Assembly (NCBI RefSeq): GCF_018139145.2
Contig: NC_059476.1
Location: 12,765,001-12,829,000 of the forward strand
DNA from: Gymnogyps californianus
Lineage: Eukaryota; Chordata; Aves; Accipitriformes; Cathartidae
Direction of reading: 5' to 3'
DNA length: 64,000 nt
The position numbers and the translations under genes were made by a program. Under the pieces are notes generated by a model, which did not search any database, was not told where the DNA came from, and saw only the letters and a list, made by a program, of their open reading frames with translations. Below are positions 1-14,276 of the stretch, piece after piece. How positions within the stretch are numbered: position 1 is the first letter of the stretch; the number at the start of each line of letters is the position of its first letter.

Positions 1-741
1 TGTAAATCTGAAGTCATATACTAGTGCACACTCACACAAAAATCACTTAAAAAGAAAAATAATAATCCTACTTGCTGGATAATTAACAGTGAGCAATATC
101 ATTCTGTGCTTTATATTTTCATTGAAATTCTTTATCTCATAGTAGTATGGACAGAAAATATATTTCAATTATACAGCTATGCATGTCTTTTATATTAGGT
201 GGAAATGTTTTAATAGATGTTTCAGTTATCCATTTATTGATCTTAATGTATTTTTAATATGCAGGCACCGGTCTCTGCTAACTGAGATATATCTGCTTTT
301 CCCTAGTTGAGTTCTACAAATTAAAAATAATTCTTTCTCTCTTCCAATAAGTAGTATATGGTGGGTTTCTGTCTTGTGGTCAATGTCTGCTGTGAGCTGC
401 CTCTTAATTTTATGAGATTAATCTGTGCTCACAAAGGGAGATCTGAATGTGAGTAGCAGAATTTGGCTATAGACTGCAGGAGAAACAAGATCAGAATGAA
501 ATGTTGACCCAGGATTTTTTGCTCTTTCATGCACTATTTGAGCCCTGGTTTTGGCAGAAAAGTCCAAAGTGGAAAACAGTCTTTTTAAATAAAAGGATTG
601 TTCCCTACTTCTGCCCCCAAAGGAGATTTCCCAGAGATTTTTAAAGAAAAGAAAAAAAAGAGTTAATGAACCTTTGAGAATCTAGGCTGGACCTCTTTTA
701 TTGTGGTCTCTGTAGGAGGCCACAATCCTCTATAGGATCTT

Positions 742-765
742 TAAGGATCCATCTGAAGATCCTTA
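742..765. repeat. Short inverted repeat (8-bp arms)
   Basis: The arms at 742-749 and 758-765 are exact reverse complements (TAAGGATC and GATCCTTA) around an 8-base loop. There is no T-run or gene context to suggest a terminator, and this is vertebrate DNA, so it is recorded only as a structural motif. It may be chance. Confidence 0.5.
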
Positions 766-2055
766 CTTGGGAACTGTGACATCCTATGTTTGGGCAATTT
801 TGAATAACACAACACTTTTCAGTGTTTGTGATTACACATACTTAATTTAGATAGCTGAATGTGGGAAGATTTCCTTCTCATCCATTCCGACCGTGCTTTT
901 TCTACCTGTGGGGCCTCACTGATTCCTGATTTCAAGTGTTTTGTATCCCAGTAATTCCACAGGGATGGCCTCTGGACCAAAATACACCTCCCATGAAGCA
1001 CTGGACGTCTGCCTGCTACAAGCATTTCTAGTCACTTGCAAAAGGATTTGAAATCAGAGAGGAATTTTCTCTTAGCCTTCTGATGTAGACGGGGGAGATA
1101 AGCACTAAATTCTGCATTATTTTTCAATGCAGATATTTTGGTCGTTTGAGCACTGGGATAACAGGGAACTTTTATCCTGTGATGATCTGGTTTACTCCAG
1201 CAGTTACCTTTACATTTTGTGTCTTGTTCTTTTTGTCAGTCAATGGGAATCATAATTCCTGTTTTGTAAAGTGTTTTCAGATAACCGGTTCTGTGAAAGG
1301 GCTATGGAATGATTCTGGTTATTTCCTATGCTAGGGTTCTCAAAGGAAATATCCTTTTTCCTGGTGAAACTGGGACCTAATTGTGTTGAAATATCTTTGA
1401 AAAGTTCATCTTTGATAGTAGGGGTAAGGCCATATTTCCAGGAGTCCCAACATGGGACACTAGCAATGAAAACAAAAATGTGATGAAATTTGATGCACAA
1501 AGGCAAAACACAATAAGAAAATCATCCAAAGAAGGTATTAACTTGTTCACACAGGAGACAGGAATCAAAAGGAACAGTAACAGTAAAGAAAACAGTGAAA
1601 GGAAGATGGCTGTGTGTCTTCCACTTTCACCTTGGCAGACAGTGAGCAATGAGTGGAGCCAAGGAGGAAATGAAGGGAATTGTAGGTCCAAATGACAAAC
1701 TCAATATCAGATAAAATATTGCAGATGTTAGAAGTACTGAGCATGAAGCTGGAGGGTGGTAAAAGACATGAAAGGTCCTTTGAACGGCACAGCAACCAAC
1801 ACAGTAGTAACTGCGACAGATTTTTGAGTGTAGTGAATTTGCTTAAGTAGATGGAGATATTGTTTCTTGTTATTACTTCTTGCCTCCTTCTCTTCACTTT
1901 CCAGAATAATGAGGACAAAAAATTGGGGGAAAAAAACTTTTCATCATAGAGAAAAGAGATGTCCCTTGTGCAATATCTTTCACCTGCTCAGTTCAAGCCT
2001 GGAGGTTGCTGTCAAGTATTTTTGGTCTCTAGTCATGCATCTTTAAACAGGGGGT

Positions 2056-2106
2056 GATTCATCAGGAGAGCAAGGTGGCTGTGACCATCCTCTGCCCTGA
2101 TGAATC
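2056..2106. repeat. Imperfect inverted repeat, about 51 bases
   Basis: Exact 11-bp arms lie at 2056-2066 (GATTCATCAGG) and 2096-2106 (CCTGATGAATC). Inside them AGGTGG pairs with CCATCCT with one bulged base, leaving a 6-base terminal loop and an internal loop. That gives about 17 paired bases in a 51-base element. It could be the core of a decayed MITE, a small structured RNA or chance. No family was recognised. Confidence 0.5.
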
Positions 2107-5100
2107 CACTGGATAACCACCATGCCACTGGGAACGGTGAGTGCATCATTAGGGGGTAGCATCATTCCCAGAGGGGCTCCAGGGAAATAAGAGTGATCTT
2201 CCGTTTGCAACCCAGAGCACTTCCACTCAGGAAGCTGAGGGAAACAGCATATTTTTCACTCCCACCAACTCAGTACTGTTAAGTAGATACACCTGCCATC
2301 TGTCTTAGCAGTAGTTTAGTAGTTTAGTTAGCATCTAGCTTAGCAGAAAACTGCAAACAGTTTTCTTTCCTAAGCCTGTCATCTCCTAGTTCGCATCAGT
2401 TTCAGTCGTATACTGGTTAATATTATAGGGCAGAGTTTATTCTTCCCCATGCTGATATTTTACGGAGCATTGACATGCTTTGCCACCTCAGTGCAGGACT
2501 GGCTCATGAGGCAGGGAGTTAATATCCTCATTTATACATACACGAAGCTGGGGATGCATTTCTCTTCACGGTAAATATGCCAGCAGGGTGTAAAAAGGGT
2601 AATTTTCCTACACAATATAAAAATGATCTTTCATTGTTCTGTGAACTTGGGGTTCTGGACGCAGAATGCGAGAGCATGTTCTTACAAATTGAAAAAAACA
2701 AGCTCCAAAGAACTTGCTCTCATCTCATACTAGGGAGAAATAAGAGCTAGTGCCCCTTATATAATTAGCTGATCCACAAGTGCAAGGCAAAAGGTGGGAG
2801 CACCAATACATGCATCTATAAAATAGACTGTTTTATTAGTGAACTGTCATAGTAGTGGTCATAAAGATGCTTACAGAGGGGAAACAGCATGTTGCACTTG
2901 GTAATACACTAAATTAAGAACTGAGAAACATGCAATCCTCTGGTAACTCTTCCATTTTGTGTGGTTTGGCAAATTTACTTCCTTTCTTTTAACCTGTGTC
3001 CCTCTATCTCAGCAAGTTCCTTTGTAATCTCCAGGTTCAGCAAACACAACACAAAAAACACACATTTCCATTGACAAACTCTACATTATGCTATGATATA
3101 CATAATAATGCAATTGAAAGGATAATCATGCCTTTGTATTAATCCTCTTGTAAGAAAAACCTGTAACCTCCCAGAACAGAATATATGGGCTATTAACTTG
3201 TTCCTATACCAGTCTTTTGACAGCAGGCCATGGAGCATTAACAAACAGATATGTTTCTCATGGTTTTGTGATTAGTTTTCCCAAACTTATTAAAAAAAAA
3301 AGGATCTGCATGAGCAGAGGTGAAAGTTTTAAAACTATAAAACTTTCAGATCTATGAAAATGACATATTTAGAATTGAATATTTCTAGGGCACTTGCTCC
3401 TTTATTATGTAGGTATTATAAAGATGACATGATATAATGTCTGTATATAGTGGTGGAATCATTTGTGTATGTGTTTGTGTGTATGTTAAGCATACTAGTA
3501 CATTTCTAAAGGGTGGCAACACTGTGCCATTAGATCTCCAGCAATTAGCTAGAGAGGGGGCCCTTAAAATTGCAGCAGTGATTCACACAGAGAAGACAGA
3601 AAAAGCAGAAAAATTCCAAGATTCAGCTAATTATAAACAAATAAATAAAAATTACAGACTGAGGAAAGAGGTGAAAGGTTCAGAAAGAGCTCAGAAGTGT
3701 AGAGAGAGACACCAACCAGAGAGACCCAGCCTGTTGCTGCATCATGCATTTACACAGGGAGCCAGTGGATATCTTCTGCTGAAGCTCTGCCCAGAGGGAG
3801 GGATGGGTATGAATAAGGGAAACATCCTCGCTGTGCCTGTGAGTGCCTTGTGGATTTAGGCATGCTAGCTGGTGCTGGAATGAGCCTCTGAAGAAGGATA
3901 CTTCAGATACAGCAGAAGACCTTCTCTATGAGGAGGTCTAAAAAGAAGACAGGAACTCATTGATTGTGGAGGATAATCTTAAAATAAGAAGCACTAGGGG
4001 CTCGGGTGGGAGGCAAGCAATGAGGTACACGAAGTGTCTTGCAGTGACAGGCACCTTACTGCTTTCAGAAGGATCCCTTCAGGCAGGGCTGACAAATCAC
4101 TTGCTCTGAAACCTGGGCAGTTTTATCTGGCATCCTGGAGTACTCACTAGATCATGAAACAAAAGGCAGGAATCACAGTATATGTGATTTTGGGAAATGG
4201 ATGTATACAGACAGACTGAGACTGAAGGTCGCAAGGTTTATTAACCAAGTTTACATCAGTACAAGTATTGGTTACTGGGAATGAGAGTGGTACTTACAAA
4301 TGCAATTGTACTTTGGTAACACATATACTTGGCTTTCTTTGGTGACACAAGTAGCTTCTGTCCTCTGTCCCTTGGGGCCACTGCCAATCTAGTTGTTTTT
4401 CAGTTGAATCAGTTTTCCATTCTGGTTCTCCACCCAGCCTCACAAATTCTCATGCTGGCACCATGGATGGTGCACAGCAGGGGTAAAAGCAAGCAGACAG
4501 GTGTGGAGAAAGAATATCAAAAGCTGCTTAAACACTACTGACACCAACGTCTAACCATTGCTAGATGAGAGATTGAAATGGCCTCTTTTGGTACTGTCAG
4601 AACCTGCCAGAAGAGTTCTCTGTTCCTGTGCCACTTAAAAAGCTGCCAAGATAGGAAGACATTTTGAAGAGCACTTCAGAGTTAAATAATTAAAAGTGAG
4701 GACACTACCTTCTGCAGAGTTATGGACTTGCTTTGTATTTTGACAATACTAGCAATGTCATCCCCTGTATCTTGAATATCAGTCTTTCACTGTGAGTTCA
4801 TCTTAACATCATTGCCACTTCTGCCAGCACCTCCTTACCTTTGGGAGACTGCTAGAAACCAAACTGCCTACTGCTAGCACTTCCTCCAGAAGACCAGACT
4901 CTTTCTTCTGAATAGGAAATCAGTGTCTGTATTTTCCTTTCCAAGACAAATGTATGTCAAACTGGCAACCTAAGAAAAAAGTCAATCAAATTCTCACTTA
5001 AATCCATGCCTCTGCAACTAATGATGTTTGGAAGAATGTCACCTTGCTAGAATTGGTGTTGTGTTGACTTTTTTCTTTCTATTGGGAATGGGCTGCATTC

Positions 5101-6930
5101 TAATTTAAGAACCTCTACAGTTTCCTTAGCTGTCATCCCAAATGGTCTCTTTCAAATGCTGCAATCAATGTGAACCTCATATTTCCAATAAAGGAAGTTC
5201 TGAACTCAGGAGTGCCAACTAGAATGGATGAGCAAGAAATCACAAAGCACTGAAAAAAAAACCCCACACAAAAGCATAAAGCAAAGGAAAAGCCTGTGTC
5301 ATTATACAGCTACAGTAATCTGTGGCACATGTGGTCTCTTCTAATTACTCACTAACACAGAAGCTTGTTTATGGATGGACTGGAGATAGCAATTGCTTAC
5401 TGTCAATGCCTTAGCAATTGTAAAACTAATTATACCCCTCCCTAAATGCAAATAATTAACAGCAAGTATCTTCTCAGCCTTTTATTCATCTGTTTATCAT
5501 TTTGGAAACAACTGGTTTATCTGGGCATGGGCACATCTGAGCAGGAAAAACAGGCAATAATTACAGAAATCACAGATGTTCCAAACAGTCTACACCAGGG
5601 GAGTTTCTCCCTGGAAGTCTGCAGAGGTTTTGCCCCTATTTTTTACAGCATCTGTTAGAACAGTTGGATTTCCCAGGCATAATGCCCATTGTAAGGTCTC
5701 TGAAAGTATTATGCTCCTGCGATAGGATTCAGTTCCATATTAAGACACATTCATTTAGGCGTCTGCATATCTAGATGTTCACTGGGTGCCTCTGCAGTCA
5801 GTGGAGATGTAGTCACTACAGGGAGTGGAGTCAAGAGAGCTGTTCAGTTGACTGAATATAGGTGTAAACTTCAGAGGGAGTTGAGCAACTTTCTATACTC
5901 AACAGATGTTATTGACTAGATCCCCATCAACTCTAATGGAAATATAAGCTCTTGGCTCACATGTCAACCCAGTTCTGTTGGAAGTAGAGGTGTTTGAGAT
6001 GTTAGGGAATTCAAGACATCCGCATGCAGCTGGTACGAATCCAGACCTGCACCATCCTGGAGCAGCAGCAGGAGTCCAGGAAGGAGAGCACAGCGCAGCT
6101 GAAATGACTCCACCTGGTACCAAATTCCAGCTCTAATCTGGAACTGAATATCCCGTCTAGGGTTTTACCATCATGGCCTTTGTGATGGTCCTTGGCTCAA
6201 AACACTTGAAATGGTATTCATCTAAATACCTACACTGTAGATGTCTGCCTCTTGAGTTGGAGATCCTCTGCTCCCTCTGGAGTCCATGGACAGAAGGCGT
6301 ACTTTGAGAATATGTTTTATACATCCCACTCTGAAGGAGTATTTTAAAATGAAGTAAATCATAATCTGGAAGTACCTATTTCTCTCCAGGGTTTATAAAC
6401 AGAGTCAGTTTGAAACCCAAGATGATTTTCATCACACCAGCTCAATAAAGCATTTATAACTGCACCCAGTGCCTAGGTTCCCATTAAATCAGTGGCGCTC
6501 TTCTAAGTGTAGTCAGTTGGGTGTGATCCATCAATTCATCCACAAATTAAGAGAGGTATCCACTCAGGATGCAGCAAATCATTTTCCAAAGTCCAGGGGT
6601 GATACTGAGCAGGTTTCATTGGTTATAAAGAGAGGAGAATGTCTCTCACATTGTACAAATCGTGCTGAGCCTTATGAATTTTGTTACACGTCTTCTTGAG
6701 CAACTAATTTCCACTCATGTCATAGGAAGTTTTAATGCTCTTAAGCAGGTGCTAGGAGCCTAAATACTCTGTACTATGGAGAGCTGAAGGTTGCTTCTCC
6801 AGTCTCTGCCATTAATCACCAAATTACAATGGCTTAGAGAATGAATCCCTTAACTTAAAGAAGATACTGCGGTTTACATCCAGAATGACGAAAACCTTCA
6901 GGTCCCTGCCTATCCAGTAAAATCTGTATG

Positions 6931-6973
6931 GTTTTCTTTTCTTTCTTTCTGGTTTGTTTCTTTTTTTTTTTTT
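6931..6973. repeat. Pyrimidine (T/C-rich) tract
   Basis: A run of TTTTC-type units passes into about 16 consecutive T. On the minus strand it reads as A-rich, so it could be the tail of a retroposed copy, but no matching element body or target duplication was recognised beside it. Confidence 0.65.
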
Positions 6974-7107
6974 AGGATCCAAATACTCTTTGGAATCAGA
7001 GGCTTCAGGAAGCATCAAATTGAAAAACAACAGTTCTTTAACCTTCTAGTCAAAGCACTTAGATCGCAAGAGATTTCCACTGTACATTTTCTTGTGGAGA
7101 AACAAAT

Positions 7108-7131
7108 AAACATTTGTTGAAACATTTGTTG
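7108..7131. repeat. 12-bp exact tandem duplication
   Basis: AAACATTTGTTG occurs twice head to tail (7108-7119 and 7120-7131). It is too short to assign to a class. Replication slippage is the simple explanation. Confidence 0.7.
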
Positions 7132-10100
7132 TGGTTTATCAGGGCTGAGCACGTTAAATGATTAAGTTTGCATTTCAAAGAGTAATGCATGTCTGAATGG
7201 GTCGTTACAAGCAACTCATACAGGAGCACAGGTAGGATATTGTTGGAGAGGGAGGGCTATCTGTGCCAGTTGTGAAGAAGAAGGAAAGGGTTAGACAAGA
7301 AGGTGCTGCTGGATTTCTCCTGTAGTTTTTGGATTGCATGGAGGGTTTTCCAGCTTGGCAGGCAGGCAGCTCACGCCCGGCTGTGTTCACTAAAGACAGA
7401 ATGCTGCAATGAGAAACTGCATAGGATGCTTCTGGGAGCAGCTCTAAGGTGCTTGCAGCTGCAGGAGCTCTTGGAGAATCCTTTGAAGTTTGGAGTTTAC
7501 AAGGAAGTGGTCTGTCCCCCCACTGCTTTTGCCTACAGGAAACAAATGTCTAAACCAGCCCAGGTGTATGGCCGTGGAGGAGGAGGAGATGCCTGATCAC
7601 TGACTGCCATGTAGAAGCTCTGGGAAGGGAGCAAGACTGGTTTGGAAAGTTGTCCAACAGGACACTGGGGACAGAGACAGCACATTAAAAAACACTGGAG
7701 CTTTTGGAAGGGGAATGGAAAAATAACTGGTTTTTTTAAAGAGCTGACTGCTTGCCCCATGAAAAGATTTCATGCTTTCAGCTGACATCCTCATCTTCTA
7801 AAAACATGTTCCGATTCGTGACATATACTTGGACAATTTGCTCTGAAAAGCAGGAAGTATCATGTGCAATAGCAAATTGTAATCATGATCCCTGCAAATT
7901 AACAGTGACTCAGAATTCATCAGGTGGCCTTCAGTGATAGGTACCAATTCCATCCAATCCTGGAGACAGTGTTGTGTCATTTTTTTCCTATGCTGCTCAT
8001 TTAGATTAATGCTTTTTATTGTTGGTTGTCAGCTTTGACTGATTGAACTGTAAGGCTACATTTCATTTCCCCTCTTTCGTTATGGCACTTGGTGAGGAAA
8101 AATACAAATGAATTCACATGTTTAATTGGAGCATAGAAATATTTTTTTTGGCTCTGGTTTCAAGAACAAGCATAGAGAGCTGTGTAAAAGCACTGATTGG
8201 GTTAGTGATTGTGTTAGTGTAAATTCTCTAACTGTTTGTTCTTTCTGTCTGTGGTGAGTAGTTCAGACAGAAGTTGTTTTTCATTGCCAGTTTATCACTT
8301 TCTAGTATTCTGTAAATATCTGCAGAAAGAATAGTCATATTGCTGCAAACAGATTTTTACCACTACCTCAACTTCAGTTCTCTCTCTGGATTAATTTCCC
8401 TCTTCCATATAATTTTAATCTCACTCTCTCTGACCTACCCACAGGGAAGGAAGCCTGAGAAAGAGGGCAGGTGTAAGAAGTCAGTGCATGCACAAATTTA
8501 ATTGGATACAAGGAAGAATGTCAGTCCTAGAAGATGATCAATCCATCAGTGCTGGCAGATACCCTCATGGACTTTCATAAAGGATGAAAAATGGACGGCA
8601 CAGGAATGTCCTTTCTATGCTTTTTCTAGCTGAGCAGGGAAACAGTTTCACTCTTTTCTCCTGCACTCAAAATGTCATTTTGGTAGACGTTGTAATGCTG
8701 AAGGACACCAGTGGTGTTTGAGCTGGTCACTCACAGACTCCTGGATGCTTCGGGGAGTCGAGGTCAGTGGAAAAGCCAGTTAAACTGCTTGAAGCAATGA
8801 AGGAACTTTGGACCCTGAATCCACCGTCCATAGCATTGGGCTGTAGGTAAGTCAGAATAAATTAATTGTAGTGAGGTGTACTTTCTGCAGAAAGAGTGGA
8901 GAAGATATTTCAGGTCTGCAGGCTGTAGGGCTTGGGAAAACAGGAAAGCTAAGAAGGGGACTAGCAAGGGGATAGTAAGAGGAAATTTGGGGGGGATAAA
9001 AACCGTAAGCTGACAGGCTTTCTGATTTCTGGCAGTGATTTTTGACCAAGGACACTACTTACTTTGGTTTATTGCTACACTGCTCAGGAAAAACAGAGCC
9101 TGGGTGCATGCTTTTTAAAATAGAAGAGTATACACTGAAGAGAGTACCAGTCTCATATCACCAGTGATTTTATTTTTCTCTCAGTGCAAATGAACCTCCA
9201 GCACACCAGATAATGAATCACAGTCCAAAACACAAGGAAAATAGATCTTCTGGGTTAAGCAGATTCATTCACAATAAAGCTATTTTTTCAAGATGCCAAA
9301 TGCTTTCAAAAGAAGCCCATCTCCTGATTTTCTTGAAGTACATGAGGCCAGGATTAATATCGAGGCTGACCTAACCTGAGTGTTCCTAAATCCCATTTTT
9401 AAAAGTCTTTTTTTAAAGAAAGATGTATTGTATCTATCTCATTTTCAAAAAACCACCAAACATTGTGTCCAACAATAGTGCCTGACCAGATTTGGACAGT
9501 CCTGCAAAAGACACTCTGCAAATCATTGCCTACTCTGCACTCCTTGAGAGCCCTTGCACTAGCAGCCACTAGACATAACTGAAATGCTAAATTAGCAGAG
9601 TTCCTCATTTCGTGGTAACCTACTTTCTGTTAACTCTTTCCATTTGTTTCCTTTTTCCCTGAAATAAATTTATTACTGGTAAATATCACTGTAACAGACC
9701 ACATGACGAAATGCAGATGTCTGTTGTGTCTAAGCACATGAGAGGCTCTGCTAATTATAAAGGGCTGTGCAGTAATTGTATAAACTGTTGTAAGGGCAGG
9801 CTTAAGGTTATTGGGTGTTGAAACAAAAAGTGATGAGCCTGTGAGTGCTGTCCAATGAGACAGGCAATGAGACATGGCATGATGTGGGATATACTCCTTC
9901 CTCTTTTAGGGTCTGAAGAACTAAGTGTGATTTCAGAGAGTTAAAATTTCTTCTTTCCTTGCTCTAGAAGTGCAGAAAAATCTATTGCAGCCCTTAAAGG
10001 AAAAGCAGCGTATTCTCATCTACTTCAGCCAATGGATGAGAAGTCTGCAGGACAGGGAGGGATATGTCCAGGAGGAGTTCAAAGTCTCAACTACTTTCTC

Positions 10101-11958
10101 CAGTGCATTTTTTTAATCTCCTTAAAAGACAGTTTCTTAGTCACTTTAGGATTTTTCTCTGCAATCAGGTCATTTTTGTCTCTGGTCAATAAGTTTTGTT
10201 GTTACTGGAATGCAAGCCATCAAACCTGTCTGGTCTCTTTTCCCCATAAAAAGTGAGCCTGTGGTTTTCAAAGTGCAAACCATCAGCCTTAAATCAGTAC
10301 TTTGCTAAAAGTCCACTGGCAAGAACATTTTGGAAAGTTTAGAGGTGAAAATGGCAGCTACCTATAATGTTATTTTGTGAACTCAAGTTGATATAAGGCA
10401 AATAATTCAGGAAAGGATTAGGCACTTACATGAATATGAATAACATCAGCAATTGCACTGGCAAAGAGAAAATTTACAGGGGTTATCAATCCTTACGCTT
10501 CAGAGCATGGGGCCATTTCTGGGAAGAAATATTTTCCTGCCTATATAGCCCTTAATCCTCAGAGGCCTCAATGTATGACACCAGCCTTTAAAGCATCTTT
10601 GAGTGACTTGGAACGAGAGGCACGACAAAACTCAGGGTCAGGTGGGATGAGTTTCTTTAGGAGGTTAGAAAAGTAGAAGGGCTGGCAATTCCCACTGATC
10701 TCCCCTAGTCCTGAAGCAGGGACTTAACAGTTCGGCTGTTTTTCTAGGAAACACTGAAATGTGAATTGCTGCTGCCAACTGAAGGGCAATAACTCTTTTT
10801 TTAAGTGTGGTGAGGGTCTCTGCCAGGTTTCCCTCAGAGTTAAATACAGGAAACCTTTTCACTTCTCACCTTTGGCCTGGTGAGCATTTTACTGAGTCAC
10901 CACTAAATCACGAAGCATTGGGAGGAAAGTCCTCCCTTGCTCCAGCTGTACACAACGCCACCTGAATTACGAGCCCCACATCCAGATACTGGCTCCTTCT
11001 GTCCTCCTCTTCCCCCTGCAAGGTTACACTCCCTGGGAAAACAAAGAGTCACTAACAGTTTACACAACTGTGGTGTTAAATCAGTCCAGCAAAATTTATG
11101 GTAAGACTAAGAGAAGCAAGTTGGTACTGTAATGACAGTCTAAATAGTCATTTTCTGTTGCCTTTCTCAGAAGGCAGAGAAGAGGGATTTATCTTGGGTG
11201 TAACTCTGTCAAATGATGTAGAGCTGCACTGGGAGTTTGTCCCTTGTGATGTCGTCTCTACTTGACTGAGGGGGTCTTATCTTCAAATTGCTTAAAGTAC
11301 TTGTTCCCCAGCCCAAATGATAAAATAGAGCTTTAGGCTCTGGATGTCCTCCAGGTTTTCCGATAGGAGTATTTCATTGCCAAAAGTACAATACGACCTC
11401 ATGCTTGCCAACCCTCATTTGCCTTGATGTCTGGAATGCAATATCCTGGATTTCATCAGGAGATTCCTCTCTGATATGGGAGACAGTGAAGCCAAGGGAA
11501 TTGTTGTGAATTCAAATCCTGTTAAGCACAGCATCACATCATGGTGAAGCCACCAGCTGAAATGAAGACTGACAGTTTAATTTCTTGAAGTACTGGAAAA
11601 GAAAAGACATCTGCCATGATGGCTACTGGCTTCCACAAGCTGATGGTAATAGACTGTGAGGCCCTTTACAGCTAAAGAAATTAATCTTTTTTTTTCCCCT
11701 AATATACCTGTCATTTCCTATATGAGAAAGTATGGTTTTTACAATCTACAGCATGGCTATTTTGTCTCCCTGTCCCTTCTCTGTCTGCGTTTAGCCTCTG
11801 CCCTCCGTGGATTTTACAAATTTGCCAGTCCAGTCTACCTTGTGATGAGGCAGAAGTGGGTTTGGCCAACAACAAAGACTTGAAAAGGTTTGCTCAGAAC
11901 TTTGTTTTGTTTTGTTTTAAATAATCATGTCTTAGTTGAATATGAACAGGAGACTTCT

Positions 11959-11994
11959 AAATAATAATTCAATAATAATAACAATAATAATAAA
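11959..11994. repeat. (AAT)n microsatellite
   Basis: AAT/ATA trinucleotide repeats run through this stretch with two interruptions (TTC and AC). An ordinary simple repeat, potentially polymorphic. Confidence 0.8.
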
Positions 11995-14256
11995 TCAGTA
12001 ATTATCCTTCTCCACACGACATGGCATTTCATAAATGGTTGTTTTCTTCCTTGACTCATTGAAAACTTCTGGTATCTTGAATCTGTGACAGAAACTCACC
12101 TGAAAGGCAAAAAAAAGGGGATGGAATTTGGGATCAGAAAAATTAACTGGGAATTTCATAAGCAGCAGAGCCAGAGCAGTCAGGTTATGTGTGCATTTGT
12201 AGTTGTCGCCTCTCCCACCAGAACAGCAGCAGCTCCCTTTACCCATGCCGGTCCTCTGCATGCCTGTGGCTTCTTTGGATCCCTGCCCGTGCTGACTTGC
12301 CAGCCCTCCTTCCCAGCCAGGGCGTGCAGCAGCTGAGGGCTCCCTGCCCCTCTTAGGATGGAGCCAGTCCTTCATGTCTCACTTCTCTACCCAGGCAGTT
12401 CAGTGAAACTTGTAAAACATCACTGTTCCTGGGACTTATCTCCTTCTTTCAAATGTGGTTGAAAATGGCAAGTGTGTTCAAAAGTAATTAAGGGGGGAAT
12501 GATGGACAGTTTGACAAGGTACCTTATTTCTTTAGGAAATCAGACTAAAAAAAAAAATAAGGGGATTGTCATGTAAAAATCATAATTTTTTCCAAAACAA
12601 AAACTTCCTTTGTTCCCTTGATCATCAAAGATTAGCAAAAGCTGGAGGAATTTTAAACTCCAATTTTAACTTCAGCCCTTGCGCTAGTGGTTTACTATTG
12701 AATTGTCAATTATCTTGGTCTTTTTAATTAACTCTGCTTTTGGGCTGTGGTACAACATTTATTTATTCTGTTTTTAAAGAAAAAAATGGAACAGAGAACT
12801 TAATGGAAATAAAACTGGCTTTCCATGGAAGGAAAAAAACCATAAACATAATTTTGTCCAACATCTGAAGTTTGTGTTTTTTAAGGTTTTCCATTAGTGT
12901 GGTCTGGCAAATGATGGGAAAGTGTTTGTTTTCTAATATATGCTATAGGCTTGTTCCTTCCTGATCAATGCATTATTTGTAGGCTTTTCTATCATCAGGC
13001 TCATTTGTATAGTGTTTTTACTTTTATAGTGTTTGGTGGAGAACTAAAGGTACAAAGAACAGTGTCTGAGACAGCCCATGGCGTGTGTGTCTAATTCTTT
13101 AGGTGGATGTAGCATCTGAAAACAAAGTCTCAACAGTCCTCAGATAGAAGGAGAAGAAAAGACTTTGCTGCTTAAAGGTTTGACCCCAGGACAGAAGACC
13201 TCAGCATCATAGTATATAAAATGCAACGAACATTGATGATTTCTTACACTCTCTGTCCATATAAATGCAGAAGTACGGAGGTTGCAAATTGGTCATGAAG
13301 TGCAAGAGAGACGGAATAAAGGAGCTCTCTTCTCCTTTCGCTTCAGCCACAGAGTTTGCAGGATCATCTTTCCCGCAACACTTTTGTAACACAGTGCATG
13401 TGGGTACTTGACTTACATGCTGGGAATTGGATTGAAGAGCTACAGATCTACAGATTGATCTGAGAAGCAGAACATCTGTATATTGAGGCTATAACCTTTC
13501 ATATTCTTTATGGATTGAGAGAAGAGGATTTTCATGTACGCTGTTTACTGGGTTACATGCAGAATATTTAAGCAGAGACAGACTGAGACCAGTACTGCAT
13601 GAAATCGTACACAGATAAAATTAGACTTTATGCTAGAACGTATTTGCCTGAGATTTTCTTCCCCCATACCAAAACAGTTGGATATTTGCCTGGAGTACTG
13701 GAGAAGTGGGATCTCTCTCAGGAATTCCTCATGAGCTTTCTGACACACTAAGATGAAATGTCCTAAAATCTAGTGTTGTGATGACATTTTGCAGAATCAG
13801 AGCCAACAAAACCAACATTTTTGCTGCAGCACAGGACCTTTGAGACGTTTTATTTAGCAGTTCTGTGAAACTGGATGCCCAAGGTTTATTAATTTTTTTC
13901 TCTCTCTGTATGAGTTGCAACAGTATTTTAAAATGTTCTGTCATGAAAAAGCAATGTTAGGAAAACATTCTGCTAACACTAAATTTCAAAACTTTTGACC
14001 ACTTCTTCATTTTAGCACTGTTTTTTGGTTGTTTTTTTTAAAGTTCCTAGGAATGAAAAAATAGCAAACAATATCTTGAACTATTTTAATAATGTATGAC
14101 GGATGAATAGACACATAGATCTTTTTGTAGCTCTTTAATTGATTTTTTTTTTTAATTAGACCATGTCTTTGAACAATATCCCAAATCACAGTTTTAATCT
14201 TTACCAAGAGACAATTTCCTCTCCTTGCACTGTGTTGGTGTCTTTCGGTCACCAGC

Positions 14257-14276
14257 AATAAATAAATAAATAAATA
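14257..14276. repeat. (AAAT)5 microsatellite
   Basis: Five uninterrupted AATA/AAAT units. Simple tetranucleotide repeat. Confidence 0.85.

Larger units (their letters stand above)
1..6000. other. Intergenic, no gene seen
   Basis: AT-leaning single-copy-looking DNA. Open frames here are short (under about 140 codons), start at random ATGs and lack any protein family signature or flanking splice sites, so none is called. The stretch holds two small inverted repeats (742-765 and 2056-2106, listed separately), a weak TG-rich patch near 3460-3490 and, from about 5700 onward, phrases that resemble a worn ancient repeat (see findings). Confidence 0.6.
6001..12000. other. Intergenic, no gene seen
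   Basis: No recognisable exon on either strand. The stretch holds a pyrimidine tract at 6931-6973, a 12-bp unit repeated exactly twice in tandem at 7108-7131 (AAACATTTGTTG) and an AAT microsatellite at its end. The open frames are short and have no family resemblance. Confidence 0.6.
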
